From: Phymorhynchus buccinoides | Taxonomy: Eukaryota > Mollusca > Gastropoda > Neogastropoda > Raphitomidae | Length of the DNA stretch: 64,000 nt | Direction of reading: 5' to 3' | Assembly (NCBI GenBank): GCA_017654935.2 | Contig: CM065704.1 | Location: forward strand, 23,653,856-23,717,855 | Shown here: piece by piece, positions 36,652-46,630 of the stretch | Numbering within the stretch: the first letter of the stretch is position 1 | Layout: the number at the start of each line of letters is the position of its first letter | Position numbers and translations under genes: made by a program | Notes under the pieces: generated by a model | Told to the model about the DNA's origin: nothing | Database searches by the model: none | Seen by the model: the letters and a program-made list of their open reading frames with translations, nothing else

Positions 36652-38180
36652 ATGCCCACCAAGTTTTGTTCAACACATCGATTCTTGTTCTGTCAACTAA
36701 ACCAATATAATGAACGAGTCACCTCTTCTGGTATCTTTCCCTCGGAATTCAAGGACTGCTATCGTAAAAACTCTGCTCAAAAAAACAAAACCTTGACCCA
36801 ACGACTAAAAACTATCGACCCATCTCAAATCTCTCTTATCTTTCTAAACTTCTTGAAAGGCTTGTGCTTCATCAACTTTTCTCCCATCTGACCACACACA
36901 ATCTTCTCAGTCCCCATCAGTCAGCCTATAGGCCAGGGCGCAGCACAGAGACAGTCCTGTTGCGAATTCTGAACGATTTACTTCTTTCTCTAGACGAAGA
37001 TAAAGTTTTGGTTCTCCTACTCCTGGATCTTTCGGCTGCCTTCGATACAATAGATCATGAAATGCTTATTTCTCGTCTCAAACAAAAATTTTTGGAATAA
37101 CTGGTAATGTCCTCAAATGGTTGCGTTCATATCTTCATGAAAGAAAACAAATAGTTTTAGTAAATGAAAACAAATATTCTGAGTCAGTTCTTGATTTTGG
37201 CGTCCAACAAGGCTCTATGTTAGGACCAAATTTGTTCTTTCTTTATACCACCCCATTGACCCCCCTCATAGCAAAACACTCTGTCCGTCATGAAATGTAC
37301 GCCGATGATACTCAACTCAATCATCGTGCTTCGTCGCTAGCTCACGACCAGCTTATTCACACTCTTCAAGACAGTGTCACTGAAGTGGAAACATGGATGA
37401 AAAACAATAAGCTTTAGCTAAACGATGACAAGACTGAAGCACTTAGAGTGCTTCCCCCATCTGTTGACTCTAGCTCTCTGCCCTCCACCATTGCACTTGG
37501 AGATTCCAACATCAAATTTTCTGAACATGTTTGCAACATTGGCGCTTTCTTGGATGAAGACCTTTCCATGCAAAATATATCATATCACTAAGATCTGCCA
37601 GGCTGCCTACATCGAACTCAGGCGAACTCAGGCGAATCAGCTCTATACACCCCTTTCTCACGACCGAGGCAACCAAAAACGCAAGTCAGTTAATAGATTT
37701 TGTCTAGATTAAATTACTGCAACTCCCTTCTACTTGGTTGTCCACCGGCGCTTCTCAAACACCTACAGCAACTTCAAAACTCTGCTGCTAGAATAGTCTA
37801 CAAAGCCAAGCGTCTTCAACACACATCAACTCTACTTAAAGAGTTACATTGGATACCCGTTCAACAAAGAATAAAACTACAAAGCTGCCTGTCTCTGCTA
37901 CCAGATCATATCAGGAACAGCACCGCAATAACTCTCTGAGCTTCTTGAAATTTACGTACCATCTCCCCCCCCCCCCCCCCGATCTCTCCGCTCAGAAAAT
38001 AACAATAGGATCTTTCGAATACAAAAATTTAATCGTGATAGGCACGGTGGTAGAGCTTTTACACATCATCAGCAGTCAAACTCTGGAATCCACTGCCTTC
38101 TGCTGTCAGGCATAGTCAATCTTTAGCATAGTTCAAAATAAACCTGAAAACCCATCTGTTCCGGCCGTCTTTCCAATAAC
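36652..38180 (+). pseudogene. CR1/L2/jockey-type LINE reverse transcriptase, broken
   Basis: Frames in turn carry SLLSPHQSAYRPGRSTETVL-like (36905-36960), LLLDLSAAFDTIDHEML (37020-37070) with the first catalytic Asp, the GVQQGSMLGPNLFFLYTTP block, and MYADDTQLNH (37297-37325) with the YADD dyad. The C-terminal LNYCNSLLLGCP and LKELHWIPVQQRI words follow. At least four frameshifts and stops separate them. The endonuclease half is missing or lies in the gap. Confidence 0.85.
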
Positions 38181-38956
38181 ACCCCCATCTCCATGGGCGC
38201 GTGTGCCGGTCTATCGTGTGTGTGTGTGTGTGTGTGATGTTGTGTCGTGTAGGGTGGTTGGTGTGTGTGTGTGTGCTGTGTGCGTGCGTGGTGCGTGTGG
38301 CGTGCGTGCGTGCGCAATCTTGTTGTTTGTGGCTTGTGCGCGCGTGTGTGCGGAGTGCGTGATGTCATGTCCGTATGTATGTATGTAATGTTAATGTGCG
38401 TGTATGTGTGTATGTGTATGTATGTAACTTGTGAGCGTGTGCGCGAATGTGAGTGAGCGTGCGCCCACGGCCGCACTTCCAAGCAGGTGTGTGTGTGTGT
38501 GTGAGTGTGTTGTGTGTGTGTTCTGTGTGGGTATATCTGATTGCATGTGTATGAGTGTATGCGTGCGCTGGAGAGATTGTGTTCACTAGGGGGGGGGGGG
38601 GGCGGGGGGGGGGGGGTTGGGGGGGGGGCGGGGGGGGAAGGGGGGGGGGGGGGGGGGGGGAGAGGAAGTGTGTGTGAGTATGTGTCTGTGAGTGTGAGTA
38701 CACGTGAGTGCTTTGTGTATGTGAGTGCGCGCGTGTGTATGTGTGTGTGCGTGCGTGTGGGGGGGGGGCGTGCGCGTGTTTGTACAAGTGTATGCTTGAG
38801 TAAGTTTGTGTGCGTTTCAGTGAGAATGTGTTTTCTGTGTGTTTGATGAAATGTGTGTGGGTATGTGTGGGTATGTCTGTGTGCAAGAACGCGTTCACGC
38901 TCGTGCGTGCACGTACGTGCGTGTGCGTCTGTTTTGCGTGTGTGAGTGTTTCAATA
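38181..38956. repeat. GT-rich and G-run simple repeats
   Basis: (GT)n, GTGC and GTAT repeats with a nearly pure G block at 38590-38660, in the 3' untranslated part of the LINE. Cys/Val-rich frames here come from the repeat. Confidence 0.9.
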
Positions 38957-39026
38957 CTGATTGTAAAGCGCTTTGTGCTCGATAAAAAGCGCTATATAAA
39001 TATCCGTTTATTATTATTATTATTCG
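38957..39026 (+). repeat. LINE 3' end with (TTA)n tail
   Basis: gattgtaaagcgctttgtgc, then gcgctatataaatatc and a (TTA)n microsatellite, a 3'-end pattern common to CR1/L2-like LINEs and partner SINEs in marine invertebrates. Confidence 0.7.
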
Positions 39027-39234
39027 TCCAGTTTGTTAACTACAATATTGCAGTGTTATTAGTTATTAGTTTATATTCTTTAATTGTTGATAAATGTGTT
39101 TATTGTTGTGGTTTTTTGTTGTTGATAAATGTGTTTATTGTTGCTGTTTTTCTTATGTGCACCTGGCTGCAATTTCTCAGTTATGAGATAATAAAGATGA
39201 TTTTGATTTTGATTTGATTTGATTTGATTTGATC
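39027..39234 (+). repeat. Second LINE/SINE tail with (GATTT)n
   Basis: Has cagttatgagataataaag followed by (GATTT)n, the same end type as 28545-28600. The word tatgagataataaag also occurs near 56390. The tail abuts the broken integrase gene. Confidence 0.65.
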
Positions 39235-39534
39235 TTTATATCTTGAAGATAAATCAACGACTGTCAACGCGTATTTAAATCTTTTTCTTCTGATTAAATC
39301 ATGAGGGAGGTATAGAAGATCCATTTGATGAGTGTCATTTGGTGTTGTGTTAACAAAGTGCGGTCTTTTAATTCGTTTAGGCGCTGGTAAATAGATTTGC
39401 CAAATAGCTTGTTTAGATAGCCATTATTTTGCTGTTTGTTCAGTGACTCCTGCAGCTTGATTTAATTTTTGAATAGCAGTTAAACCTTTCCAATAACCTT
39501 TCGGTGAATAATAAATTTTAGACATGTCATTCAT
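39235..39534 (-). pseudogene. Polinton/Maverick-type integrase, 5' fragment
   Basis: Reading leftward from an ATG at 39534, the frame has YYSPKGYWKGL at the N-terminus, then KRIKRPHF, HQMDLLYLP (first catalytic Asp of the retroviral-type core) and ALTVVDLSSRYK. This arrangement is typical of integrases of Polinton/Maverick elements and related animal virus-like elements (family knowledge). Codon 37 is a TAA stop (39424-39426), and the gene is cut by a LINE (GATTT)n tail at 39234, so the other two catalytic acids are missing. Its start lies 7 bp after the stop of the next gene, as in a compact transcription unit. Confidence 0.75.
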
Positions 39535-39541
39535 TTTAATA

Positions 39542-39931
39542 CTACACGTTTTTCGCAATGAAATAAACAGCAGTCATACCAACTACAATAAAAGCTATTT
39601 CCTGGAGTTTTTGTTTTTCGGATGGTTGGTAGAAGTCACTTAATTTCGGTGGTGGGAGCTGTTGGAGGTCTTCTCCTGTCACTAAATAATACTCTTTAAT
39701 AGCGTCGTCGACATTCTTAAAAGTGTAGGCTGCATGGTTTTGTAGTTTTAATTTGTTGTTAATAAAATCTAACTGAGCGAGTCTTTGCTTTTCATAGGCG
39801 TCTTGTGCTGCTGCTAATTGCTCCATTGCTCGATTATGTCTTTTTCTTTCTTCGTTTGTTTCTAGTTTACTGAACATGTAATTACTTCCTGAAAAAGCAA
39901 GTGCGTTTACTACAGCACCGCCAATCAACAC
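39542..39931 (-). CDS. Small two-helix membrane protein of the virus-like island
   Basis: 129 codons are open from a GTG at 39931. A hydrophobic N-terminus (LIGGAVVNALAFSGSNYMF) is followed by a charged helix (EERKRHNRAMEQLAAAQDAY), a DDAIKEYY segment, a LSDFYQPSEKQK word and a C-terminal hydrophobic helix (IAFIVVGMTAVYFIAKNV). An ATG at 39960, 8 bp after the upstream gene's stop, is probably the natural start but is out of frame by one base across a run of four G (39931-39934). The family is seen in integrase-bearing elements of aquatic invertebrates as far as I recall; function unknown. Either a recent break or a base error. Confidence 0.7.
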   Translation of the reverse strand: MLIGGAVVNALAFSGSNYMFSKLETNEERKRHNRAMEQLAAAQDAYEKQRLAQLDFINNKLKLQNHAAYTFKNVDDAIKEYYLVTGEDLQQLPPPKLSDFYQPSEKQKLQEIAFIVVGMTAVYFIAKNV

Positions 39932-39968
39932 CCCGCCATCATCATTGCGAGTGAAGCCATTTTATATT

Positions 39969-40199
39969 TTACATATTTATATTTTCTGGAATTATTCCTT
40001 GTTTAACTAAAAAGTCTTTTGTTGCGATTGAAGCAGTAATTATAGCGATTAGTTTAGCGGAGTCCTCTAGGTCAAGTTTTCCAAGGTCAGCTGCTTTCAT
40101 TTTCAATAGTTTCTTACCAACCATCGTGTATGCAACAGAAAGTCCACCAATCAGAGCAGATTGATATACAAGATTAACAACAGTTTTTTCAGCACTCAT
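39969..40199 (-). CDS. 76-residue membrane protein of the virus-like island
   Basis: ATG at 40199, TAA at 39969. Two hydrophobic stretches (VYQSALIGGLSVAYTMVG and LIAIITASIATKDFLV) flank a Lys/Asp-rich segment (LKMKAADLGKLDLED). It is the first gene of a leftward set of three spaced by 7-8 bp. No known domain is recognised. A small virion-membrane or holin-like role is possible but unproven. Confidence 0.7.
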   Translation of the reverse strand: MSAEKTVVNLVYQSALIGGLSVAYTMVGKKLLKMKAADLGKLDLEDSAKLIAIITASIATKDFLVKQGIIPENINM

Positions 40200-40251
40200 T
40201 TTTGTTTTTTTTTTTTTTTTTTTTAAAATAAAAATAATAAATCAACTAAAA
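40200..40251. promoter_or_regulatory. Divergent intergenic region
   Basis: Only 52 bp separate two divergent start codons. It is a T run followed by A/T-rich DNA, so both transcription units must start here or overlap each other. Confidence 0.5.
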
Positions 40252-41157
40252 ATGAATTGTGACGAACTGTTGTTAAATGCGCAGGAAGCAGTAATTTCTG
40301 ATGAAGTGTCAACAAGTGTTATGAATAAAAAGGAAAAGTTGTATTCTCTGGCTGCGTGCAGAAAAACGAAACAATACTTAGGAACAGAATTTAGTATAGA
40401 ACAGATTCAAGTAATGTCTTCTGCTGACATTGAAAAGTACTACAACAGATATGAAGCACAATTAGGATCTAAAATGGTTAAAAGTTTAGGTCAAACAGTG
40501 TTAAGCTTGTATACAAAGTTAGTTAATCAATTTCTTCCCGTCGATTCACAACAAGATTTAATGTACGATTTAAGTCAAGATCCTGTTTTAATTAAATCGT
40601 TAGAGTCTCTTAGTTGTGATCTTTATTATAGGTTTGGTGGGCTTCTTTCACCAGTTGTCATGGGGTTAATTACTTTTAATCATATAGATTTATTGCTATT
40701 AAAAATGAACGTGACAGAGAATCAAACGAATCAGACGGAACAGCAAACAAACCCCAGTCTATCGAAGAGTCCAACAGTAACCAAGGTAACGAAGAGCCCA
40801 GGACGAGTTGAAGCAGGTAAAAGGTTATCAGAGTGGAATCGACAACAAAAAATGAATCAACAAACAAAACAAAACCTGTTGTCTCAGAATGAAGATGAAT
40901 CAACCATAAGCGCAATGCCGGTTAAAAAAGAAGAAGACAAACAAAACAGTACGAATTACGATGTTGTATTGCTTACTGTTGGTGTGGTTGCCGGTGTTGG
41001 TTATTTGTCTTATAAATTATATAAAACACACATGCAACCAAAGCTAGAAAAACGAGTAGAATTAAAAACAATACAAACAGAAAAAGTAGCAGACAAACAA
41101 GAAAAACAAAAACCAAAAAGCTTAAAACCTGAGAGCGATCCATTTTTAATGCAATAA
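40252..41157 (+). CDS. 301-residue protein with C-terminal membrane anchor
   Basis: ATG at 40252, TAA at 41155. An N-terminal helical domain of about 150 residues (EKLYSLAACRKTKQYLG, SADIEKYYNRYEAQLG, LYYRFGGLLSPVVMGL) is followed by an Asn/Gln/Thr-rich linker (about 155-235), a hydrophobic helix near 240-262 (VVLLTVGVVAGVGYLSYKLY) and a Lys/Gln-rich tail. The shape suits a structural or packaging protein tied to a membrane, but that is inference. I recall similar N-terminal domains in cnidarian and mollusc genomes without a named function. Intact and uninterrupted. Confidence 0.75.
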   Translation: MNCDELLLNAQEAVISDEVSTSVMNKKEKLYSLAACRKTKQYLGTEFSIEQIQVMSSADIEKYYNRYEAQLGSKMVKSLGQTVLSLYTKLVNQFLPVDSQQDLMYDLSQDPVLIKSLESLSCDLYYRFGGLLSPVVMGLITFNHIDLLLLKMNVTENQTNQTEQQTNPSLSKSPTVTKVTKSPGRVEAGKRLSEWNRQQKMNQQTKQNLLSQNEDESTISAMPVKKEEDKQNSTNYDVVLLTVGVVAGVGYLSYKLYKTHMQPKLEKRVELKTIQTEKVADKQEKQKPKSLKPESDPFLMQ

Positions 41158-41162
41158 ATTAT

Positions 41163-41390
41163 TGTTTTAGAACTTAATAAAAACTTACCAATAACCTAAG
41201 TAAGTAACTCGATAAGAACTTAACAATAACTTAAGTAAGAACTTCATAAGAACTTGACAAGTTTTTGTGTTAGAACTTAATAAATACTTGATGTGACTTA
41301 CCAAGAACTTATTAATAACTTGAAGTTGACTTAACAAGAACTTGTTTAATAACCTATAAAAGAACTTAAAAAGAACTTGAGTAACTTCTT
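41163..41390 (+). repeat. Phased AGAACTT repeats
   Basis: The word agaactt occurs nine times on this strand (41169, 41215, 41238, 41249, 41272, 41304, 41337, 41361, 41372). Gaps of 46, 23, 11, 23, 32, 33, 24 and 11 bp are close to multiples of 11-11.5 bp, so an ~11 bp tandem repeat underlies the region and the sites fall on one face of the helix. They lie just after the 301-residue gene. Confidence 0.75.
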
Positions 41391-41460
41391 ACAAAAAAAT
41401 AAAATAAAAAATTATGTATTTATTTATTTAAAAAGAAAAAAAAAAAGAAAAAAAAAAGTA

Positions 41461-41556
41461 AAGAATTTTTTAGGAATGTAAAGAATTCTGTGCATTTTCT
41501 TCAAATCCCAAGAATTCTATGCATTTTTTTCAAATCCTAAGAATTCTATCAATTCC
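41461..41556 (+). repeat. 28-29 bp direct repeats with GAATTC
   Basis: aagaattctgtgcattttct (41481) and aagaattctatgcatttttt (41510) each run on into tcaaatcc; a partial third copy is at 41539 and a relic at 41461. Confidence 0.75.
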
Positions 41557-41799
41557 TCTCTTCACTATGCTTGACGTTATCGGAATTCCCCTGTAGCTTA
41601 AATACAAGTTGGCAGTACTCCAGTATAGTCAGAGGCGACGACGGTTAACTGATCTCTTTAATTACGGTGGAAAGCCTAGACCGGTTCATAGTAGTAGAAT
41701 AGATCCCCTTTGAGAATAAGGCTACAGACAAAATAAATGTTTGTGAAGAAAGAATAAAATCATCTCAATATTTAACAAAGAGTTTCCTTTTTTTTTTTC
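41557..41799. promoter_or_regulatory. Possible promoter/leader, unassigned
   Basis: Less AT-rich than its surroundings, with aagttggcagtactccagta and, later, two aataaa words (41731 and 41752). No open frame. It may be a leader or LTR-like piece; nothing firm. Confidence 0.25.
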
Positions 41800-41940
41800 A
41801 TTAAAAAACAATTAAATCACGCTATTTTCGAGATTAAACGATTGAATCGCACTGTTTTCGAGAATAAAAAAAACGAGAAAACGATTAAATCACGCCTTTT
41901 TGGGGGGTTAAAAAACATAAGAAAAAAGGCGTGATTTTAG
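41800..41940. repeat. ATTAAATCACG repeats and a 14-15 bp hairpin
   Basis: The words caattaaatcacgc (41810), cgattgaatcgcac and cgattaaatcacgc (41882) recur with ttttcgaga between them. The last is the left arm of a hairpin: aaatcacgcctttt pairs with aaaaggcgtgattt across about 20 bases. It may be a replication, recombination or termination site near the end of the island. Confidence 0.7.
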
Positions 41941-42049
41941 CCGGGTTTTTTAATAAATAGAGGAGTGAAACCAAAACCGAAACCGAAACTGAGCCAGAAT
42001 TGGTACTTACCTGTTCTCTCCTTTTTTAAACCGCGGCATGTATATTGTA

Positions 42050-42240
42050 TGGCACATCGCCGGTAAAACTCTTTTGAGTTTGTGCACTTTTTACTCCCCC
42101 CCCCCCTGTAGATGGGGGGTGCCTTCGTAGTCGTGAACGAGCATTAACGTTCAGGGTAAGCCCAATGGGTCCCCCCGCACTTTGTGTTGGACCCATATAG
42201 CGACGCCCTACCACTGCTTGGGCCGGGGAGGAGGGGTCCC
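42050..42240 (-). ncRNA. Candidate structured RNA or element end
   Basis: Four hairpins follow one another: aaactc/gagttt (about 42065-42081), a G6/C6 pair (about 42097-42117), gaacg/cgttc (42135-42152) and atgggtcc/ggacccat (42165-42196). On the minus strand the order is reminiscent of a multi-stem small RNA. No known RNA family fits; weak evidence. Confidence 0.25.
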
Positions 42241-42827
42241 TCTACCTCCTTCCCTCTGGCCTAAACAAATAGGATCGTTAACTAAACCCCATCGTTAGTC
42301 ACCAGCTCTTAAAATGTATAAATTATAAAGATATTTTAACGGGAATTTGGGCTGTGATTTTAATGTTGTGCATTTGGAAAGAAAAGCACAAACAATTCTG
42401 TAGAGCTAGCTAGCGAGTTAAACGACTATTAAGAAAAGACTGAAAGAAAAGAGAATCTCGAGACAAACGCTGTGCTTGGCCGATCATTCGAGAACATGAA
42501 ATAATTCCCGTGCTGTCACTTGCCGTCAGCGAGCAGAGAGAAGAATGTGGTTTCTTAGGAGTTGATTTTGAACAGAAAAACACTGTGGCTCTGAAAAAAA
42601 TGTGACTCTGGAAAAAAGAGGTATGGGAAACAAATTGTTGAAGTGACAGTTTGTGAAGACTAGCTGAGCTAGACTAAAGTGACAGTGACTGTTTCTGCTA
42701 ATTATTGTTGTAGTGGCCAATATATGCGGGGCCTTATTTCTGCACTTTGTGCTATGTGTCTCTGTGTCCCGTCGGAACAAAATACGATTGAAACATGACT
42801 GAATGAAAAGATTTTGAAAAGGTGAGC
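42241..42827. other. No gene recognised
   Basis: Likely 5' leader of the LINE ORF1 that follows; no clear promoter. Confidence 0.4.
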
Positions 42828-43697
42828 ATGAGTACTAGCATCTCGAAATATTTCACTTTCAGTAGAACGCCCGGTAAACGAAAACCGTCTGCATCATCCT
42901 CTAGCCCGACTAGCCCAGAAGTAAAACAACTCACCAACAGCAAAAAACAAAAGCAAGGAAGTGACGAATCATTCGACGAAGAAATGGAGTTTCAAGAAAT
43001 CCTCAAAGACATTCAAGAAAAACTGTCTGTTTTGGCGACCAAAGAAGATATGGACAAAGTTGCGTCAAAATTAGAAGGAAGAATCGAACGCATTGAAGGT
43101 GACGTGTTTTGTCTGCAAACTGAAAACGACAAGCTGAAGCAGAAAGTGAGCGATCTGAAGAGTACCAACGACAGTCTTCATGAAGAAAAGGCTCAAAATC
43201 AAAAGGAGCATGTCAACATGCAGCGCGCGATGAACGATCATGAGCAACATGGCAGGTCGTGGAACATTAGAGTGTATGGGGTGAAGGAGGCAGAACGGGG
43301 TAAAGAATCTGTTGAAGACTGTGTGAAGAAATGTATGAGCATCATCAAGGAAAAGGTGGGGGTGGCGCTGGGGCCGGGGGACATGGAGATAGCCCATCGT
43401 TCAGGGAAACAGGGAGGCACTAGGCCTCGACCCATTATAGCGCGTTTCTTCAGCCGACAAAAGCGAAGCCAGGTGCTTCAGAACAGGCGCAAACTGAAAC
43501 AGACTGGCGTTTTCATTTCGGAAGAACTTACGCTACCGAATTACAAACTGTTGACGCGGGCAAACACTCACTCGGACACATCAGCAGTCTGGTCTTCCAA
43601 CGGGAAGATATTAGCTAAACTGAAAAATGACAAAATAGTGAGGCTCGATATCCTGACGGACCTGAATGATGTTTTCCGAAATGAAATGCCCAAATAA
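42828..43697 (+). CDS. LINE ORF1-type RNA-binding protein
   Basis: Intact 289-residue frame from the ATG at 42828. A basic, Ser-rich N-terminus (TPGKRKPSASSSSPTS) is followed by a long coiled coil (about 50-135), then an RRM-like region starting WNIRVYGVKEAERG and a C-terminal domain with DMEIAHRSG, RPRPIIARFFSRQKR and LKQTGVFISEELTLPNYKL. This is the usual layout of L1/Tx1-clade ORF1 proteins that coat the element's RNA. No ORF2 follows directly; the nearest is 4.1 kb away with microsatellites between, so pairing with it is uncertain. Confidence 0.85.
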   Translation: MSTSISKYFTFSRTPGKRKPSASSSSPTSPEVKQLTNSKKQKQGSDESFDEEMEFQEILKDIQEKLSVLATKEDMDKVASKLEGRIERIEGDVFCLQTENDKLKQKVSDLKSTNDSLHEEKAQNQKEHVNMQRAMNDHEQHGRSWNIRVYGVKEAERGKESVEDCVKKCMSIIKEKVGVALGPGDMEIAHRSGKQGGTRPRPIIARFFSRQKRSQVLQNRRKLKQTGVFISEELTLPNYKLLTRANTHSDTSAVWSSNGKILAKLKNDKIVRLDILTDLNDVFRNEMPK

Positions 43698-44089
43698 AAA
43701 GGAACATTAAATTCAATTGAAGTGTGAAAAGGGAAGGAACATAGTATCATTTGGAAGGTAGGCTGATATGTCAAAAAGTATTGTTGTGGTTGTGCCTGCC
43801 TTTCTTTTCCTCAATGTAGTAATATTGGATTTTAAATTAATTGTTTTTCCTTAGTCCAACTCGGATTTTGATGTATGTGCCGCAAGGTGTGTGGCGCGTG
43901 CATTGATGAGCGTGGTTGTGCATTGGGGACTAGTGTGTACATCGGTGGGTACCATGGAGAATCCCCGTAGGCCTACGACCATCCGTTTGTTCTGCAGCAT
44001 TCCAACACCCTAGGAAGATTTCCTTTAGACCCTTTTCTTTCTCATGGTCGATTGGAACTGGGCTCTCTCTCTCCTCTCCCTCCACTCCT

Positions 44090-44170
<81 letters not shown>

Positions 44171-44174
44171 CCCT

Positions 44175-44212
<38 letters not shown>

Positions 44213-45028
44213 CCCTCCCCCCCTCTCTCTCTCACTCTATATCACTCTCCTCTCTTTCTCTCTGTCTGACTCATGTTCTCTGTCTCTCTCTCTTTCTCTC
44301 TGTCGCGGTATCTCTCTCCTTCTATCACTCACTCTCTCTGTTTCCCTTCCTCATACTCTTACACATCTTTTTTCCTTTTGTTTATATTTGTTTGTTTTTT
44401 CACCCCCCCCCCCCCCCCCCCTCTGTTCATCCAGGACAAACGGAGGCGTGCGTGTGTGTAGGAATGTTCGAAAGTACATTGATTTGCTGATCAAATGTAA
44501 GTTTGTCATGCCAAATGTCATGCATTACATCAATACATTCGTTATATGCATAGCTGTGTTTGCACATAGGGATAATGACTAATATACATACATGTGTTAA
44601 AGTTAAATTCGAATGTTCTGTTATGAAGAAGCCGTGGACAATATCTGGAATACGGAATATGAACTTTACTTTGGAGACACGTATTGTAGATTTGTTTTAA
44701 TTGATTTTTGTTTTGTTTTTGAAAGATAAACTTGGCTAGGCACTAAAACATTTATAGAGAGAGCTTGTCGTGAGTATCGGCCGCCTGTTGTAGTTGATGC
44801 TTTTTGATTGGCACGTCAGTGTCTAGGTAACAACAATGATCTGTCTGTAAAGACAGCTTGTTTCAGTGGCTCTGTGTATTATGCACCTGTGAATATCACT
44901 TCAACACCCCCCCCCCCCCCCCCCCCCCTTCCGTCCGTATCTCTGTCATTCTGATTCTGACTCAGTCTGTTTCTCTGACTGTCTGTCTGTCTACCTGTTT
45001 GTCTGTGTGCCTGTCTATCTGTCTCTCC

Positions 45029-45127
<99 letters not shown>

Positions 45128-46155
45128 TCTCTCCATATTTGGGCGAGTTATGTCAGTATTTTACCCTAAAATAGAACACAATAATTGATACATAAAAACA
45201 TACATGCGTGTGTGCGAGCAACCATTTTATTCAGAATCATATATGCGTTTGCATAGAAGTATGTATGCATGAAGAGCATAGATGCATATTAATGTGGTTG
45301 TGAATTTCTATGTTTGAGCGCACTAGCTGAATTGCATGGACATAGTGAAGGGAAAGAGTTACTCTACACTTTTTGATCTCTACAGTATGGATGGTTGCGT
45401 AATATCGAGGGTTTTCTGTAATGAAACTATGGATTGTGATTTCTTTGATTTAATAGTCTAACCTTTTGGAGGATTGAAGATTATACAAACATTAAAACTG
45501 ATAACAAATGTATTTTTTGAATGGATCATGCTTTTGGTATGGGTATGTGTACATATTGAGCTGCAGATTACATACTTATTTCATTTATGTCTTTGATTAT
45601 AAATTTTTTTAGAGATTGTCGTGTGTAACAAGCTAGCTACGCAGGGATAGGCTTAATCTATTTATTTTTGCCTTTCTCCTTTTATAAGGGAATATTGTGT
45701 TATACTGAAATGGGGGTCCTTGAGACGGTTGCATCAATTGACTGTTTGTTTCAGTATTGTTGTCAGAAAACACTATAACTGTACTTTGGCTGGTGTTTAT
45801 TTCGGTTCTTATTTTAAAAAAATGGGAAGTAAGATTATTACTTTTGTGATGCTGTGTGCCACGTGAGAAAAAGTTGCTACTTTTGTGATGTCATAATATG
45901 TGTGTGGATTGTTTAGCAGTCAGAAGATTTCCTCAGTTATGACTATTCCAATCAAGGGTTCTTCTTCATTTGCTGGTGACTAACACCTACAAAACCTTAA
46001 TGTCAATTGTAGTAAAGTTACATGAGATTATCAAAGACATGCCACCTACTTAACTATGATTTGATTTGTGTCTGTGTCTGTGCGCGCGCGCGCGTGTGTG
46101 CGTGTAGAGAGAGAGTGTGTGTGTATATGTATGTGTGGTGTGTGTGTGTGTGGTG

Positions 46156-46187
<32 letters not shown>

Positions 46188-46233
46188 CGAGAGAGAGAGA
46201 GAGAGAGAGAGACAGTGTGTGTGTGTGTGTGTG

Positions 46234-46294
<61 letters not shown>

Positions 46295-46630
46295 CTGTGA
46301 GTGAGTGTGTATGAAAGGTCTGTAAACGTTCTTACGATAGTGTGCGTTCAAAATGTATAACATCATTAAAGTAGGTTATTATTCGCCTCTATTTCAGTCT
46401 TTGTTGTAACGCATCGCCAGTGGAGAGATGTTGGTCACTTCGTAGGGTAGGACGGGATGGGGGGCCCATGGGCGGGTGGGGGGCCCGTGCCGGTTGTCTC
46501 ATGGGGTGGGGCGGATTTCGGTCACCTTTTGGGGCAAGTGGCATTCGTCTCATGGGCAGATTTGGCTGGGGTTTGCTTGGTTTCGTGGGATGGTTGGCGT
46601 GGGATTCTTGCCCGCCCATGGCTTTTTACC
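43698..46630. repeat. Gene-free region with large microsatellites
   Basis: (TC)n at 44060-44330, C run at 44403-44421, C run at 44907-44928, (TC)n at 44962-45135, GA/GT repeats at 46080-46310. The segment 46430-46630 is GC-rich with repeated ctcatggg words and may be LINE 5' UTR. No gene is seen. Confidence 0.7.

Noticed and set aside
38203..38898. Cys/Val- and His/Thr-rich frames on both strands
   Set aside because: Translations of the GT-rich microsatellite.
42003..42014. tacttacctg, identical to the 5' end of U1 snRNA
   Set aside because: The match stops after ten bases; no U1 stem-loop I or Sm site follows. A second cttaccc...cgaagg resemblance on the minus strand was also too short to call.
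44044..44582. Ser/Leu-rich frames up to 176 codons
   Set aside because: Translations of a (TC)n tract.
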